Part shown: piece after piece, positions 20,196 through 32,729 of the stretch
Layout of the letters: the number at the start of each line of letters is the position of its first letter
Numbering within the stretch: position 1 is the first letter of the stretch
Assembly (NCBI GenBank): GCA_035079385.1
Contig: JAVHKY010000029.1
Coordinates: 10,540,001-10,604,000, forward strand
Reading direction: 5' to 3'
DNA from: Aspidiotus rigidus
Taxonomy: Eukaryota; Arthropoda; Insecta; Hemiptera; Diaspididae
Length of the DNA: 64,000 bases
Position numbers and translations under genes: made by a program
Notes under the pieces: model-generated
Database searches by the model: none
Told to the model about the DNA's origin: nothing
Seen by the model: the letters and a program-made list of their open reading frames with translations, nothing else

Positions 20196-22270
20196 AGTCG
20201 CGTTTTATAAATTTTTGTAAAGTTGAGTTCAATCGCGACGAATTAGACCTCCTGAAGAAGAGATTAAAGTTTGGGCTACCGCCTTGGCCTGTATTGTGAA
20301 AATCTGGCCTGGTTTGAATATACAAAAAAATCGCACCGAAATGGTCTCTAATAACCCCCCTTCCCTTGCCCGCATAATTAATGCTGCGAGTGATTTGATC
20401 AAAGGCTTGAAGAAGATGATCAGGGATGAGAAATTAATACTCACGAAGGCTAATAAGGGAAATGCCACTGTAGCTACGGAGAAATCCTCCTACTTCTCCA
20501 AAGTTTATGGCGTGCTCATCGTGACAGATAGGCTGAAAAATGTAAGTCTTCCCTCGCATCCGACTTGATGGTCGTTTGATGTTGTTGGACACCCTCATAG
20601 CCGTCCCTATCCAACGTATGGGTGACTTGCTTGTTGAATGTTGTATCTTTCATGAGGTAATGAAGGAATTTCCCGACCTTCTGAATGTTCGTTGGTCCCC
20701 TTACTTGGTTCTCCCTTGGGCTGCTTTACTTCAGAAGTGTTGACTCCAAATTGGAGTTTAATCTGTTCCCTTCGGGTGGGGTGTTCTTGAGTCACGTCTA
20801 CTATTGGCAAAGGTACGTTGACGACGTTTTGTGTGCGTCAACCGGTCCTGCAGAACTCCTCAGTGAATTGCTTGCATACTTAAATAGCCAATAACTTTCC
20901 ATAAATGTTACTTTGGAAGTTGGCGGTTCTGCAATATGTTGAAGTTATCCATCTCTGTTCAAGAGTGGTATTTATAGGAAAGAAACATCGACCAATATTG
21001 TCATCCATGGGTCGTCATTTTTTACTGTTGCCCACAAGAGTTTAATTCACTCGTTGAGTCGCGCTGCTTTCCGTAAGGAATTGATGACGATCAAACACGT
21101 GACTAGAGTGAATTAGGTCAACTTGGACATTGACCTTATGGTCTGTAAGACGCTGACTAGATGATGTTTCGAGTCAACCACCTCTCTTCCCCAGGAATCG
21201 CACCATGATAGTGAAAAACGAGGGATCAGCCTCCCATTTTTAAGCAAGTGTTCCTTGCACTTGGGTCCCGTCCTCCGCTCTTTTGGATTCCGGCCGACCG
21301 GCCGGCTTCTAATAACCTCACCACAGTTGAAAGTCTATTTATCAAATTATAAGACCTCATTCCGATGGCCAAGAGGAGTGTAATGACCGAACTGGAGCCT
21401 ATATAAAGATGACTAGCCGCGAACTTCAAATTAGAGTAGCCGAGCATCAAAAGAATTGGGAAAAAGACAAGGTGGGAGAGTCGGCCTCTGCCGATCATTT
21501 AATCGAAAGTGTTCACATATTTGATGATAATCAAATATTGCCAAAAGAATTGATGACCATCAAACACCTGCGGCTAGAGTGAATCAGGTCAAGTTGGACA
21601 TTGACCTTATGGTCCGTAGGAAGCCTACTAGCCCCCGGAAATCGCTCATGATAGTAGAAATCGTTGGTTTAAACTTCCTTTTTCGGGCAATTTCCTTGCA
21701 GTTGGGTCGCGTCTTCCGCCTTTTTTCATTTCGCCCGGTCTTTTGCAACCAACCAAAGTCAACATTTCAATTGTTTAATTGAGAGATTCCCATTCCGATA
21801 GCCGAAAGGAAGGGCGTATATAGTGTAGCCTTTAATGATTGCCCTGGAGTCTATCTATGGATATCTGGCCTTCAAATCCAAATTAGAGTGGCCGAGTATG
21901 AAAAGGCGTTGGAGGAAGGCAACATAAAAGAGTCGGCCTTCGCCGATAATTCAATCGAAAGTGGTCACAGTTTTAAAAAGAAGTCAGCAGTCCTCCTCCG
22001 TACGGAGAATCCGTGCTTCAAACATATATTGGAATCACTCGACATCGGAATGGGAAAGATGTCACCACATCGTACTGAACAGGTACATTCCTAATGAGGG
22101 GTTGATTGAATTAGTCTATGAAAATGATTCACATATTGATGACTTGTTGGTTTAGCCATGACCTCGTCAGATTTTCTCTGTTTTCGTTGATGTTGGTTTC
22201 AGTCGCTTACTTTCGATCACTCTTTGATGACGGCTGTTTGACCTGAAGCGCTTGTCGGGTGTATATGTGA
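20196..22270 (+). pseudogene. PLE-A relic, composite
   Basis: Starts with the N-terminal piece (VKIWPGLNIQKNRTEMVSNN, ISNAASDLIKGLK, LTKANKGNATV), continues through RT motif A, the motif C box YYWQRYVDDVLCAS at about 20800-20840 with YVDD intact, and then has two successive GIY-YIG remnants (about 21300-21520 and 21780-22070, the latter with LESLDIGMGK). It ends in a tail with TTTGATGACGGCTGTTTGAC near 22223, a hammerhead-like phrase. Numerous stops and a repeated LMTIKHLxRVN phrase suggest nested or recombined copies. Confidence 0.75.
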
Positions 22271-22274
22271 TTCT

Positions 22275-24416
22275 TTGCGGTTTATACTCATTCGAGTATC
22301 CTCTTATAATGAGGAAATCATTAGCACGGTAACTACCTTCGGCCAACCTATTTCCACAACACGATCTAATTCACATTCATTTTTATTGTCCTCATGTCCC
22401 CACTCCGAGCCCACAACCCTAAGTGGAGTTGCAAGGCTCGCTATGTTGATTCAAAAGGAAAATCCCAATTCCAAACTGCAGAGTAGAAGAATTTCTTTCT
22501 TTGATTTGAAAAACTTGATATAGAACTAGAGATATTTTTACAACACTATAAAAAACTTTAGAATGTTTAATGAGATAAGAGGAATGAAGACGTTGAGAAA
22601 TGATAATACTCGTTAATGGAAACGAAGAGCAGCGAATTTCGTTCAGAATATTTCTAGCTTATTCGTGAACCGGTTCTGATGCTAAATCAATATTGAAGAG
22701 TGAAGCTAGTGGATAAGATACTCGCGAAGAGTAAAGAGGAAGATTTTATTCATAATGAATGACCGTAAACTTGAAAAACGGATTGCTTCTATGAAGCTAG
22801 TGGCATAGCTATTACCTACGAGACATAATTCGTTTTTTTTTCGTGGCCAATATAATTATAATTCGTAGAATTTGTAATTACGTAGTTCTGGGTAGGCGAG
22901 CTTTCCTAGTAAAAAATATCAATAATAAAGTTATGAGATGGTGACTGGATTGTGCGTCCGATCGTAGGTAAAGGAGGTAAGCCAATGGGCATTTTCTCAA
23001 TGACTGTCTGGCTTACTTTTGAAAATCGGGACAAAATTATATCTCATAATCAATCGAAGCAAACTTTTAAAGCAAAGCTTTCGTGGAAATAATAAACAAG
23101 TGCCGTCGACTAGAAACCAATTCTCATTCAATGTTCGCGTTGAAATCGCGACAATAAATTCTGAGTCTGGCTTTTAAAATTTTATTTCGGAATTATGTAA
23201 TCTATTTCTGAAACCAATTTTCATATTACGTCATTCTCTCGGCATACAAACTTGAATATCTTACATATTCTTTTCGCCCTATTAAATACTATACTATCGA
23301 GAAATGAAACGTATTCGTATACTAGAATTAAAACTCAACAAGACCAAGGATGAAAAAAAAAAATTCTCGAAGGTCTTTATATATCACTAAAATATGTACG
23401 GCACTGCTATAGACTACATATTTGTATTTTATGTTCGCATAGACGATTATTATTCCAGTTTTTGGTTTTCAGTTTTACGATGGTATTTCCAATTCAGGAA
23501 TAGACGAAGTCTAAATAATATTTAGGACGCAGCACGTCTGGGCCGGAGATACTCCGAGGGTTGGTGATGACGGCGCGGGGGAGAAAAATTCGAAATATAT
23601 TCGCATAAAATACACACGCGACGTCGTTTATTCCATCTCGAACAAAACTCATCTGCCGATTCGGAAAGGCCATCCGTATACGAGCACAGGCCTTCATAGA
23701 GTTATCTAGTTGTTTTTTTTTTCTGCTTTGCTCTCAAACACATGCACTTTATGTTGTTGTACCAGTCAATTTTTCTAGCCAACGAAATGTGCGCACCAAG
23801 TTACGCAGCCAAAGTTGAAAAAATGATTCTAGAGTGAGGGGAGAAAGCAGCACTCACGCGAATAATCAATAGATAATCTTAAGAAAGGACTTTTTGTACT
23901 TATTGCTGGAATAATCGCCGCTTTTCTTCTCTTTCGATAGAATCTATAAACGTTGAGAAGATGAGATACGAAAATTGCGGCCCTATATTGTAACTATTGA
24001 GTGCTTCACAATGTGAGAGAAAATGATCTCGCGTATAACCGACCCACTTTACTCCGTGGTTGGTAGTACTGACGAATTAAGCATTCTTGCCGGAGAGGGA
24101 GGGAAGAAAGGCCGGTCTTGGTGTACGTAAAATTTTTGCACGTCCTTCCCATTCAGACAGACAGCGCTCGTACAAGTACAGAGTGGAAGAAACAATGGAA
24201 GTTGAAAAATATTAAATATCAAATACGTAAAAAAATGACAATGATAAGGGACGAGGTATTAAGAGAAATAGAATAGCGCAATTGCGGTCACGTTGTTACT
24301 GAATATTTTATGGAATTTGTTCATTTTCATTCTAGATATTCTGTTACCTTCTCACCTTGTCCAGTGCACTTATTTGGGGTGGTGATCGTACGAAATGTAC
24401 GCTCAACTGAGAAAAG
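22275..24416. other. Intergenic; one small repeat, no gene recognised
   Basis: About 22290-22530 resembles 46380-46520 (shared GAGCCCAYAACC, TTGCAAGGCTC and TTTTTATTGTC-like phrases), so it is a dispersed repeat fragment. The rest is AT-rich. The minus-strand frame 23494-23697 has no recognised motif. I see no convincing splice-linked exons. Confidence 0.35.
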
Positions 24417-24600
24417 TTTATCACTCTGCGACGACGAATTGATACCAGGCTCGAAGGGGAATTTGTTTTTATCATTATGACCTAGAATGGAGAAAATTAA
24501 TTACCGAACACGAAAAATTCGGCCCGACTTTGAGGTGCGAGTTTTCCTTCTCTATGTATTATGAATTGGCATTGAAAAAGGACTAATCGGGTAACCAGAA
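24417..24600 (+). repeat. Duplicate of 3818-4000
   Basis: TTTATCACTCTGCGACGACG through TATTATGAATTGGCATTG parallels 3822-4000, in the same orientation, without the PLE sequence that precedes the other copy. 24600-25200 has nothing recognisable. Confidence 0.55.
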
Positions 24601-25199
24601 AACGAAGTTCAAGTTCCAAATTGGTAAATACATATCCCAATGGTCTTCACGATGAGTAGTAAGCTTGATTTACATAGAATATGAATAAAAAGAAGTTGAA
24701 ATTATGATTTCAGCCTTCAGCTGATATTGAGAAATTTCAAGTTTTAATGCAATTTAAAGTTAGAAAAATATTCCAAAATTGTATTCTACGGTTTTTGAAA
24801 TTTCAATTTGGAAACTTATGAATCGATTGAGGCTTGGTTATGGTTTCAAAGTGCTCATAAGGGTGAGGAAAGATATGGAAATAAAACAGGTGGTTGATTT
24901 CATTACTCTCTACAACCAAGTAATCCAAGTCTCTTGTCTCATGAACCTCTTCAGAATTTTTGGAACGATATCAAAAAATCACTTGATAATACGCTCTTAA
25001 GACATAGCTCAGATATGTTTCTAGTTCTGCATTTTATCGGCGTAAGCTTTTCGAGACCGTCAACTACACTCAGGGTGACGGGCTCGTAATGGGCGACTTT
25101 GGACGATAAAAATTAGATGGCTTTGTAGAGATCACAAATAGTTCATCAACCTAATGATTTTCTCATGATTACTTGAGACAATGGTGAAGCCGGATATTT

Positions 25200-25860
25200 T
25201 CAAGAGCTGGACAAGAGGAAAGAAGTGTTGAACGGATACACCATTGCAGTATAGGCATGCCTTGGGTGAGAGGCGTAAAAAAAGAAAAATAGTGGGTCGG
25301 ACGGATATGGTCTATTCTGAGACAGGTTAGGAAGACGAAGCAATCGGAGCTGTTCTACTAGACCGGAGCTTGGAGGATATGGAGGACCATAAATCATGCC
25401 AGGAGAAGAGAGTAGGAGGCACTGACAGGTGGGCGGGTGGTTCTTCAAGGTCGATGAATCCGATGTCCATAGCAAAGAGATGGACGTTTATTTAAGAATG
25501 AGGGTTCGTTGGGCTATAGGATTGTTAGGATGAGAAAGGTCTTGGCTAGCAAGTAAGGATAAAAGAGAATCAGATATTAATGGCCCGGAGGGGAGGAGAG
25601 ATGCGGGTGGGAAGAGGTGCCATTGAATATCGCCGTAGGTTCGGCGATGAATATGGAAGTGAAGTTTCTCATACGGAAGGAAGAGATGTTACCCTGAAGG
25701 GAGGCTGTATATCCAGTTCTTAGTCCCGACGTTTCTCCGGCCGTGTAGCAGAGAAGGTGGGAGGGAAATACTGAAGAAGAATGAAGCAGAATAGCAAGTA
25801 AGAATAAGGAAGTTCAGCAGTGAATATGGCAGCGGAGTTTCTCTGCACCAAACTTTTCCT
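25200..25860 (-). repeat. Inverted copy of repeat R3
   Basis: Reverse-complement matches to 5830-6990: minus-strand frame reads SPGMIYGPPYPPSSGLVEQL, corresponding to LPGMISGPLHSPTSSDLLKN at 6712-6770, and the strand also carries ATTTCCCTCCCACCTTCTCT matching 6001. Position lies outside the EcKL array, so R3 is dispersed and not only part of the duplication. Confidence 0.55.
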
Positions 25861-26199
25861 ACAATTACTTAGATTCAGAACATTTGAAAAGATGAAAAGA
25901 TTAGGGTGTTAGGTCGTTGAAGCCAGAAAGTTAGCAATGAGTAGCGTGGTAACGGAGAGAAGCAACACCAACCCCAGTGCCTTGGCTGAGTGAAGAGCTG
26001 GTGAGAGGTGCGCCAAGGACTAGTCGAAGCCTGGCCGGCAATTTGAAGGTGTTTTGTTAGAGTGGAACGCCGTCATCAAGTTGGGGGGGGGGGGGATTAC
26101 AGCCAGTAATTAGATGCGATAGGTATTTGAGAACGTTCAAGGGATTCAGGCATTTTCCTCATATAATTGTGATAGGTTTTGGAGTCGAAGGTGAAAACA

Positions 26200-27480
26200 A
26201 GGAACTTGGACGAGGATTGGATGGTAATTTTGAGGTTCTGTAAACGCGGAGAAGAAAGAGGCATAGGGCGGGAGTATATTTTAACAACCTGTTCTATGAG
26301 AGGTTTTTTGAAAATTTGCCGTGGGCCGTGCGCCGGCCGTTCGGCCAAAAACTTGGAAAAACTCACGGGTTTTTTAACGGAGTTGAACGAGGGGTGGCAG
26401 GCAAACTGTTTCATGGGGTACATGGATCTGAAAAATGTTGACGTACCAGATCTTTGACGTCTTCAAATTTTGATGTCACAGGCCCGGACTCTCGAGCTGC
26501 GTATAACAGGAGGTGGACTTGGAAAAATGCCGACCTCTAAGGTATACATCATCTGACCTCCGAGCTTTGTATGATAGGAGGGGGACTTCGAAAATTTCCG
26601 AGCTCCGAGATTTGCCGGCCGGCCGGACGGCGGACGTCTTTCCCGAGAAACCCGCACATAAAACAGGTTCCCTGTTAAAATTTCGACTCTCGAGCTATAT
26701 ATTATGATAGGAGGGGCACTTAGAAAAATTTCAACTCCCGACACGGAATATATGTATATAATAGAAGAAGGACTTCTAGTGTTTGAAGCGTTGCATATCT
26801 GCTTCATTGAAGGGGCTAAGCCAATTGGTGTACAAAGAATTGCATATCGAGTTACTTGAAGGGTTTATCCTAATACGGTTCATATCATGTATTATTTTTT
26901 AACACATAGAACAGGTTTCCTGTTTCTAAGTCCCCCTCCTATCATACATAACTCGAGAGTCAACATTTTAACAGAGAACCTGTCCTATATTTTTGAAAAA
27001 TTTTCCGTACATCGTGCGTCGTCCGGCCAGAAAACTAGAAAAATTTTCTTTCTCGAGCTACATATGATAGGAGGGGCACTTGAAAAAATTTCGATACACG
27101 ACTCATATGATAGAATGGGACTTGTGGTGTTTGAAGCTTTGCGTATCTAGCTCATTGAAGGGACTAAGCCAATTAGCGTACGAAGCATTAAATGTCTAGT
27201 TACTTGAAGGGGCTATCCTAATGAGGGTCATTTTTTAACCTATAGAACAGGTTCCCTGCCCTCCTCGCTTAACATTGCATTGTTGAGGAAATCATCGTTT
27301 TTTTTAGAATACTATAACATACTGTTGTTTTACCCGAAAATCGAAATCCACGGTCAGATGACCATTTGAAGATTTGGTCAAGGGTGTAATGAAAAAAACT
27401 CCAAATTTGTCGAAATCCTTCCTTCCATATACCCAGAGATTGATAGAAATAAGCAGAAAACTTCAATAGGGTCATCATGA
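26200..27480 (+). repeat. Cluster of R1 repeat modules
   Basis: Several R1 modules in both orientations: AACAACCTGTTCTATGAGAG (26283), CCGGCCGTTCGGCC, ATAAAACAGGTTCCCTGTTA (26652), ATAGAACAGGTTTCCTGTTT (26904), ATTTTAACAGAGAACCTGTC (26963), CATCGTGCGTCGTCCGGCCA, CTCCTATCATACATAACTCG, and ATAGAACAGGTTCCCTGCCC (27241). A G-run lies at 26083-26094. A block at about 26770-26880 (GTTTGAAGCGTTGCATATCT, AAGGGGCTAAGCC) recurs at 27130-27220 and inverted at 40570-40690. Open frames of 60-110 codons are products of the repeats. Confidence 0.6.
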
Positions 27481-30400
27481 ATATCTAAAAACTATATAAA
27501 AAGAATTTTTTACTCAAATGAAATGTTTTTTTGTATTTGAGAGAGGTTGCCCCTCCCCTCGCCTCTGAAAACTTCATCCGACACCAGAGTTTCTACCCTC
27601 TGAAAAACCGGTAAGAGTCCGTGAATTTCGTTTCAAATCAGGAAAATTTTCCTAGAATAATAAAAGTGGTACATACTTAATTGGAGCCAAGTTTTTGTTT
27701 TGTTTTGGCTAAGATTAATTTCCGAAATTTTTCCAGTATGTTCATGAAAAAAAAAAAAATTTCTGGAAAACCTGGAAATGTCAGGAAACCCCAATTCTAA
27801 AAAATAGTGTCAACCTTGTTCACTTTATATCATAAGCCGATCAGTTTTTTTTTTCAAAGCTTTTTTCTGTTTATTTGTTGGAGTCTCTCTTCTTGAATCG
27901 AGGTTGGTGCTCAACATCGTCTCAAGTCAAGACGCACACAAACAGAGAGTTTGAAGCCCAGAACTTTAGGAAGCCCTGTTCTATGGATGCTTGGAAAAAA
28001 TGAATTTGTAAACCTCGACTTTTGAGCTGTATAGTGAAACTCGTAAAAAAACCTTGCTTCGTTTCTTTTGACCTTGAAAATTGAAAACATTTCGGCTTGC
28101 ATGCCGGGGAAAATTTCGCTGGTCTTGTTTTGATCTTGGGCTCGAAAACAATAATTTTGACTCTCCAGCTATATTCCATTTTCGAGCTAGAAAAATTTTA
28201 CTGGCTTTTGACCTTAGCAATTCAAGGAATTTCGATTTTCGATGTACGAAAATGTACGGATAATGAAACTCGCAGAAATTTCTGGAGTAGGATCGTTTAA
28301 TGAAATTTATAAAAAGTTGAGCTTGGAAGAATGAGGCGGTAAAGGGTACTTGAAAAATTTCAACCCTATACATCTATGAAGGGTGGGGTAGAGTTATGTT
28401 ACCTAGAGACGTACAGTTATATTGGAATTTCAGGAGAGGGTCCATTCTTCATCTCGCACGCTTCAAGTCTTGTCTAGCTGGTGGTCAACCAAAATATTGA
28501 AGATCGACAAAACAACATAAAAGTCGTCGGTAGTGCAGAGTTACCAGACATCCAGAGCCCGTTAAATTTCTTCTAGATTTCAAATTGACGATGACACTAA
28601 TTTCGAATCCAAGAATATCCATTGTCAGAATCTCATTTGATATCTAAGTCTATTTTTTAAGTGAAATTTTCAAAATGGGTGCCCATCGATAATAAGGGAA
28701 GACGACTACCAAAATCGAAAATTTTGAAATTTTTTTTTTTCTGAGTGACCCTCACCAGAAATTTGGGCACGGATCTAGAAAGTTATACCTTTTTTGAAAC
28801 AGAGGAATACAAATAATTATTTTTTTTTCCTCTATTATGGAGAGAGAGCGTAAAAAAATGAAATCGTATCTTCTTTTCTTGACGATCGAGAGGGACGTTC
28901 TCTCAAGTTCCCTCCTCCCTTCTTCCTAGAATTTACTCCCGAAGTTTTGCTCATCGATATAGCCTCCCCGAAAAATCCTTTTGTACGTAGAGGAGACTAC
29001 CAAGAAACAACCTCACTCAACATAAAGAGGACGTTCAATGCAGGGGTAGATGGTAGGTCCTCTGTCAAACGCGAAGAATACAGGACTAGTCAAATCCACT
29101 CATCATTTATCAAAAAGAATCTCTTGTTGGTTCTTGCTCATATTTTCCTCTCCATTAATCCGATTACTCTTCGATCGTTTTTCAGTAATATTCTCAACTT
29201 CGAAGCGCCGTTATCGGAAAGTTGGTTTTACGAGAAATATTCGAGGTCAGATCAGTCAATAAGAATGAAACGCCGGGCATAGGGGAGGAAGTCAACATTT
29301 CTTAAGAAAAAAAATATATTGCTTTTTGGTAAAACGTGAAGCGAAATTAAATTTAATTACAATCGACGATATTGAGGACTCTATTCAAGAGACGCAACGT
29401 CTTACGTTTCCACCCCCGCCCCTCTTTTGAACTTTTTACCGTTAAATTCAGAAATTATCCTTACCTGACGAAGAAATATCATTTGTAATATGTCACTTTT
29501 TTTTCCTTCCTGTATCACAAATAACGAAAACGAAACAAAATAAGATTATATAGTTGTATGTTAACAAACCACCCGGAAAAATAAAAGAGAAAGAAAAAGA
29601 AAAAGAAAAAAAATACGCGAAAGGGAACGATAAAGTATAAATTAACGAACTGTTTTTGGTAAACGTGGTTTCGCGAAACTGTGTTACGCCGAGAAGAGAG
29701 ACTCGAACGACTCCGATTCGCACAACCCCAAAACTACGCGAGAGAGTATCAAGAAAAAGCAGCTATAGCGCCTACGAGTTCCATGAATACTACATAGACG
29801 AACGTTTAGTGCGAAAAGTGGCGCATATCCCAGGCCGGGGATATTTTCCCGCCCTCGTCGTCCGCCGTAGGATATTTGTAATGCCTGCAAATTTAGATGC
29901 TATTTCTGGCATCTAACTTGATCAACGAAACAATGTACCGGGGGAAGAGAAGGTGGTAAAAAGAGAGTAACAACCCTATTTTAGTAATTTCTTTTTCGTT
30001 GTCGGACGACACTTTTTTTATTTTTTTTTTTTACTTTTACCAAGGTTTTGTATTTTTTTTTTTTTTCGTAATTTAACCACGCTGCACCTAAAGGCTCTTC
30101 GAAAGCGCACGAGCGTATTTGAAAAGAACAGTCAGTGTCTATACATATACCTATTTTGATTAATATTTCAATGAGAGCTCGTTATTTCGCACGAGCGTAT
30201 ACATCGTAACCGAAGACAATGTTTTTACGAAATAAATTCTAACAAATTCTCATTATTCGTTCCGTATTTCGGGTATTAAAGCACTTCGTCACGTGTACAA
30301 TACGTTTAAGTACTATTTTTTCCCCCTAAGTTAGTAATGTACACCGATGGAATTTCCGTTCTTCGTGAAAGCAGAGGAAAGATCGTTAAGCTCGTTTAAT

Positions 30401-30879
30401 TTTTTTTGTTCAGACTTTCGAGTAAGTACCATTATGAATGCAGTTTTTAAGTGGTCTTGGAGGAGGAAACTCTATAAAATCTGCGGAAAAATCTTCGTAA
30501 TTATCTGTAACGATTAAATTTTCAACGTCGAGTTATTCGCGAGAAATTTTCAGATGAAATATCATAGCGCAGTTCAAATGTTATCGAGGAACTGTGGTGA
30601 GTACAGAAAGTTTTATGTACTTTCGTGATATCGTATCATTTTTCGGAATCGAGGCACGAGGTGATAGACATCGTATTAAGTTTAAGTCCTTGCTTTTTCA
30701 AAACTTATATGGCCAACGAACAGAGTAAAATTTACAGAAAAAAAAACGACATGAACCATGAGAATATTTTTCAAACACTGCTCTTAAAAATTAGATCAGG
30801 ATTTATGAAGAATACGGGTCTTATGGCAAAAAGGTTAATATCAATTATGAGTTGTGTAAAATGATGGAATTCAGAAGAA
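27481..30879. other. 3.4 kb without a recognised gene
   Basis: AT-rich with long A or T runs (27750, 28731, 30010-30065). Overlapping frames at 27911-28373 on both strands look like chance. 29656-29916 (+) is an 86-codon frame with a plausible composition (ending MPANLDAISGI) but no motif that I know; upstream at 29494-29640 is A/G-rich simple sequence. I would not call a gene. Confidence 0.35.
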
Positions 30880-32388
30880 CATACCAAGAAGAGTGTACAC
30901 CCGAAGGTGTAGCAAATTATATTGTACCACAAGAGAAACAGCCACCAAACGTTTTCGGTTAAACAACCATCATCGGAGCGTAAACGAAAGCGACTGAATC
31001 CAACATCAACAAAGACAGAGGGAGTTGACCGGAAGATCATGATTTAACCAGCGAGTCATCGAAGTTTGAATCATTCTCATAATTATACTAGCTCAATCAG
31101 ACCCTCTTCAGGATGGACCTGTTTAAAACCGTGAAGTCTTCGTTATTCCGGTGTCGTGTGATTTCTATATTTTCTAAAGCCAACCGTTTAAAATCTGAGT
31201 TCTCCCTATGGAGGAGGATACCAGAGCCCTCCTTGAATTTATGGCCACTCTCGAGTAGATGATCAGCAACAGCCGACTCACCTAAATTACCCTTCTCCCA
31301 CGCTTTTTTATGCTCCTCAATTCTTATTTAAAGCTGACGCCCGGTCATTCCTATATAAATACCTGGGCAATCGTTGCAGGCTATACTGTATACCCCACTT
31401 CGCTCGACTGGAGGAATCGGTTCCTTCAATTTCACAAATAAACTTTTTACAGTATTAATATTATAAAACGCCGGCCGGAACCCAAAAGGACCGAGTACCC
31501 GGCCCAACTTCAACGAAAACCTGCACAAAAGTAAGGGAGTTTAATCCAACATTTTCTACGGTTATGCAAATCCCTAGGGAGGGAGGTGGTAGAATCGAGG
31601 CATTTTCTCGTAAGCTTCCTTCGGACCATTAAGTCAATGTCCACTCGAACTTGGTTCACTCTGGCCAGGTACTTAATCGTCCCTAGTTCCTTCTGGAAAG
31701 CATCCTTATCCAAGGGAGTACTAGTCAGTCGATGTATCAAACTATTCAAGGTAGCGATCTTGTGTGCAGCGGGACAGAAAGATGACCCATGGATTGTTAT
31801 ATCAGTCGAAGTTTCTTTTCTATAAATACCAGATTCATGGACGCCACCTCTAATAAATATGGACAAATACAAGAAATTTATTAATAATCCGCCAACTTCC
31901 AGAGTGAATTTTATGGAAGGATATCGGCCATTTAAGTGAGAAAGGAACTCTTTAAGGAGTTCCACTGGGCCAGTCCACGCGCACAATATGTCGTCTACAT
32001 ACCTATGCCAGTAAAAGACGTAATTTAGAAGTACCTGGCCCGAAGAAAACAATTCGATTTCAAATCTGAGCATGAAAACGTCCGATATTAATGAGCCCAA
32101 AGGGGACCTAATAGGGATCCCCACTTCTTCCGGGAATTCGAAAAATTTTCCCTCAAATTTACAAAAATTGGGAGTCCAACAAACTCTCAGAAGGTCGAAG
32201 AATTCTACCAATTCCTCATGAGGGACACCAGTTTTTACAAGCAATTCGCCCATATGTTGGATTGCGACAGCCTTCGGGATGTGAGGAAATAATCCCACCA
32301 CATCAAAGGAACATAAAATCGTTTCCTCAGGGAGGCTTATATCCTTCAACCTCTCCGTCAACGAACCTGAGTTTAATACTGAGTGAGG
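30880..32388 (-). mobile_element. PLE-A, left arm of inverted pair
   Basis: Minus-strand copy nearly identical to the 33298-34810 part of the + copy. It is 5'-truncated just before LNSGSLTERLKD, with RT motif A (CSFDVVGLFPHIPKAVAI), motif B region (GIPIRSPLGSLISDVF), motif C (YWHRYVDDILCAWTG) and the GIY-YIG domain (GVYSIACNDCPGIYIGMTGR). One frameshift around 31515-31525 splits RT from GIY-YIG, and a stop follows GRQL. The 3' tail (about 30960-31000) has the CGATGATGGTTGTTTAACCG hammerhead-like phrase. Confidence 0.85.
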
Positions 32389-32640
32389 GGTGCGATTCCA
32401 CTACAAAAAAGTTGGAAGATTACATTACGGTCAAATGGATCAGAACGGAACTGAGGAGGTGGTATGGGCAGCTTAACGTCACAACACGACTTAATCTGCT
32501 GGGTCACTCAAGGCTTGCATGCCTCCTTCACCCTGGTGAGTTAGATTTTTTTATAGTATCCGTCAATGGTGACTGTCGCGATTTTGAACGAAATTTAAAA
32601 AGAACTCGTAAACTTGCCTCCCTCTAGAGTTTAAAGGCTA
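32389..32640. other. Unique spacer between the PLE-A arms
   Basis: About 250 bases with no PLE match that I can see, between the truncated 5' end of the minus copy and the start of the + copy. It may be host DNA at the insertion or recombination junction. Confidence 0.4.
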
Positions 32641-32729
32641 CGGCTGAGAAAAAAGACCGTCCTGGAGATAATTTAACCCAGCAATTCCAGCCACGCATTA
32701 TTAAAAGTTCAGTTTGATAGTTATACCTG

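Noticed and set aside
29656..29916. 86-codon frame as a small gene
   Set aside because: Composition is plausible but no family, promoter or splice context is visible, so it is only mentioned in the gap entry.
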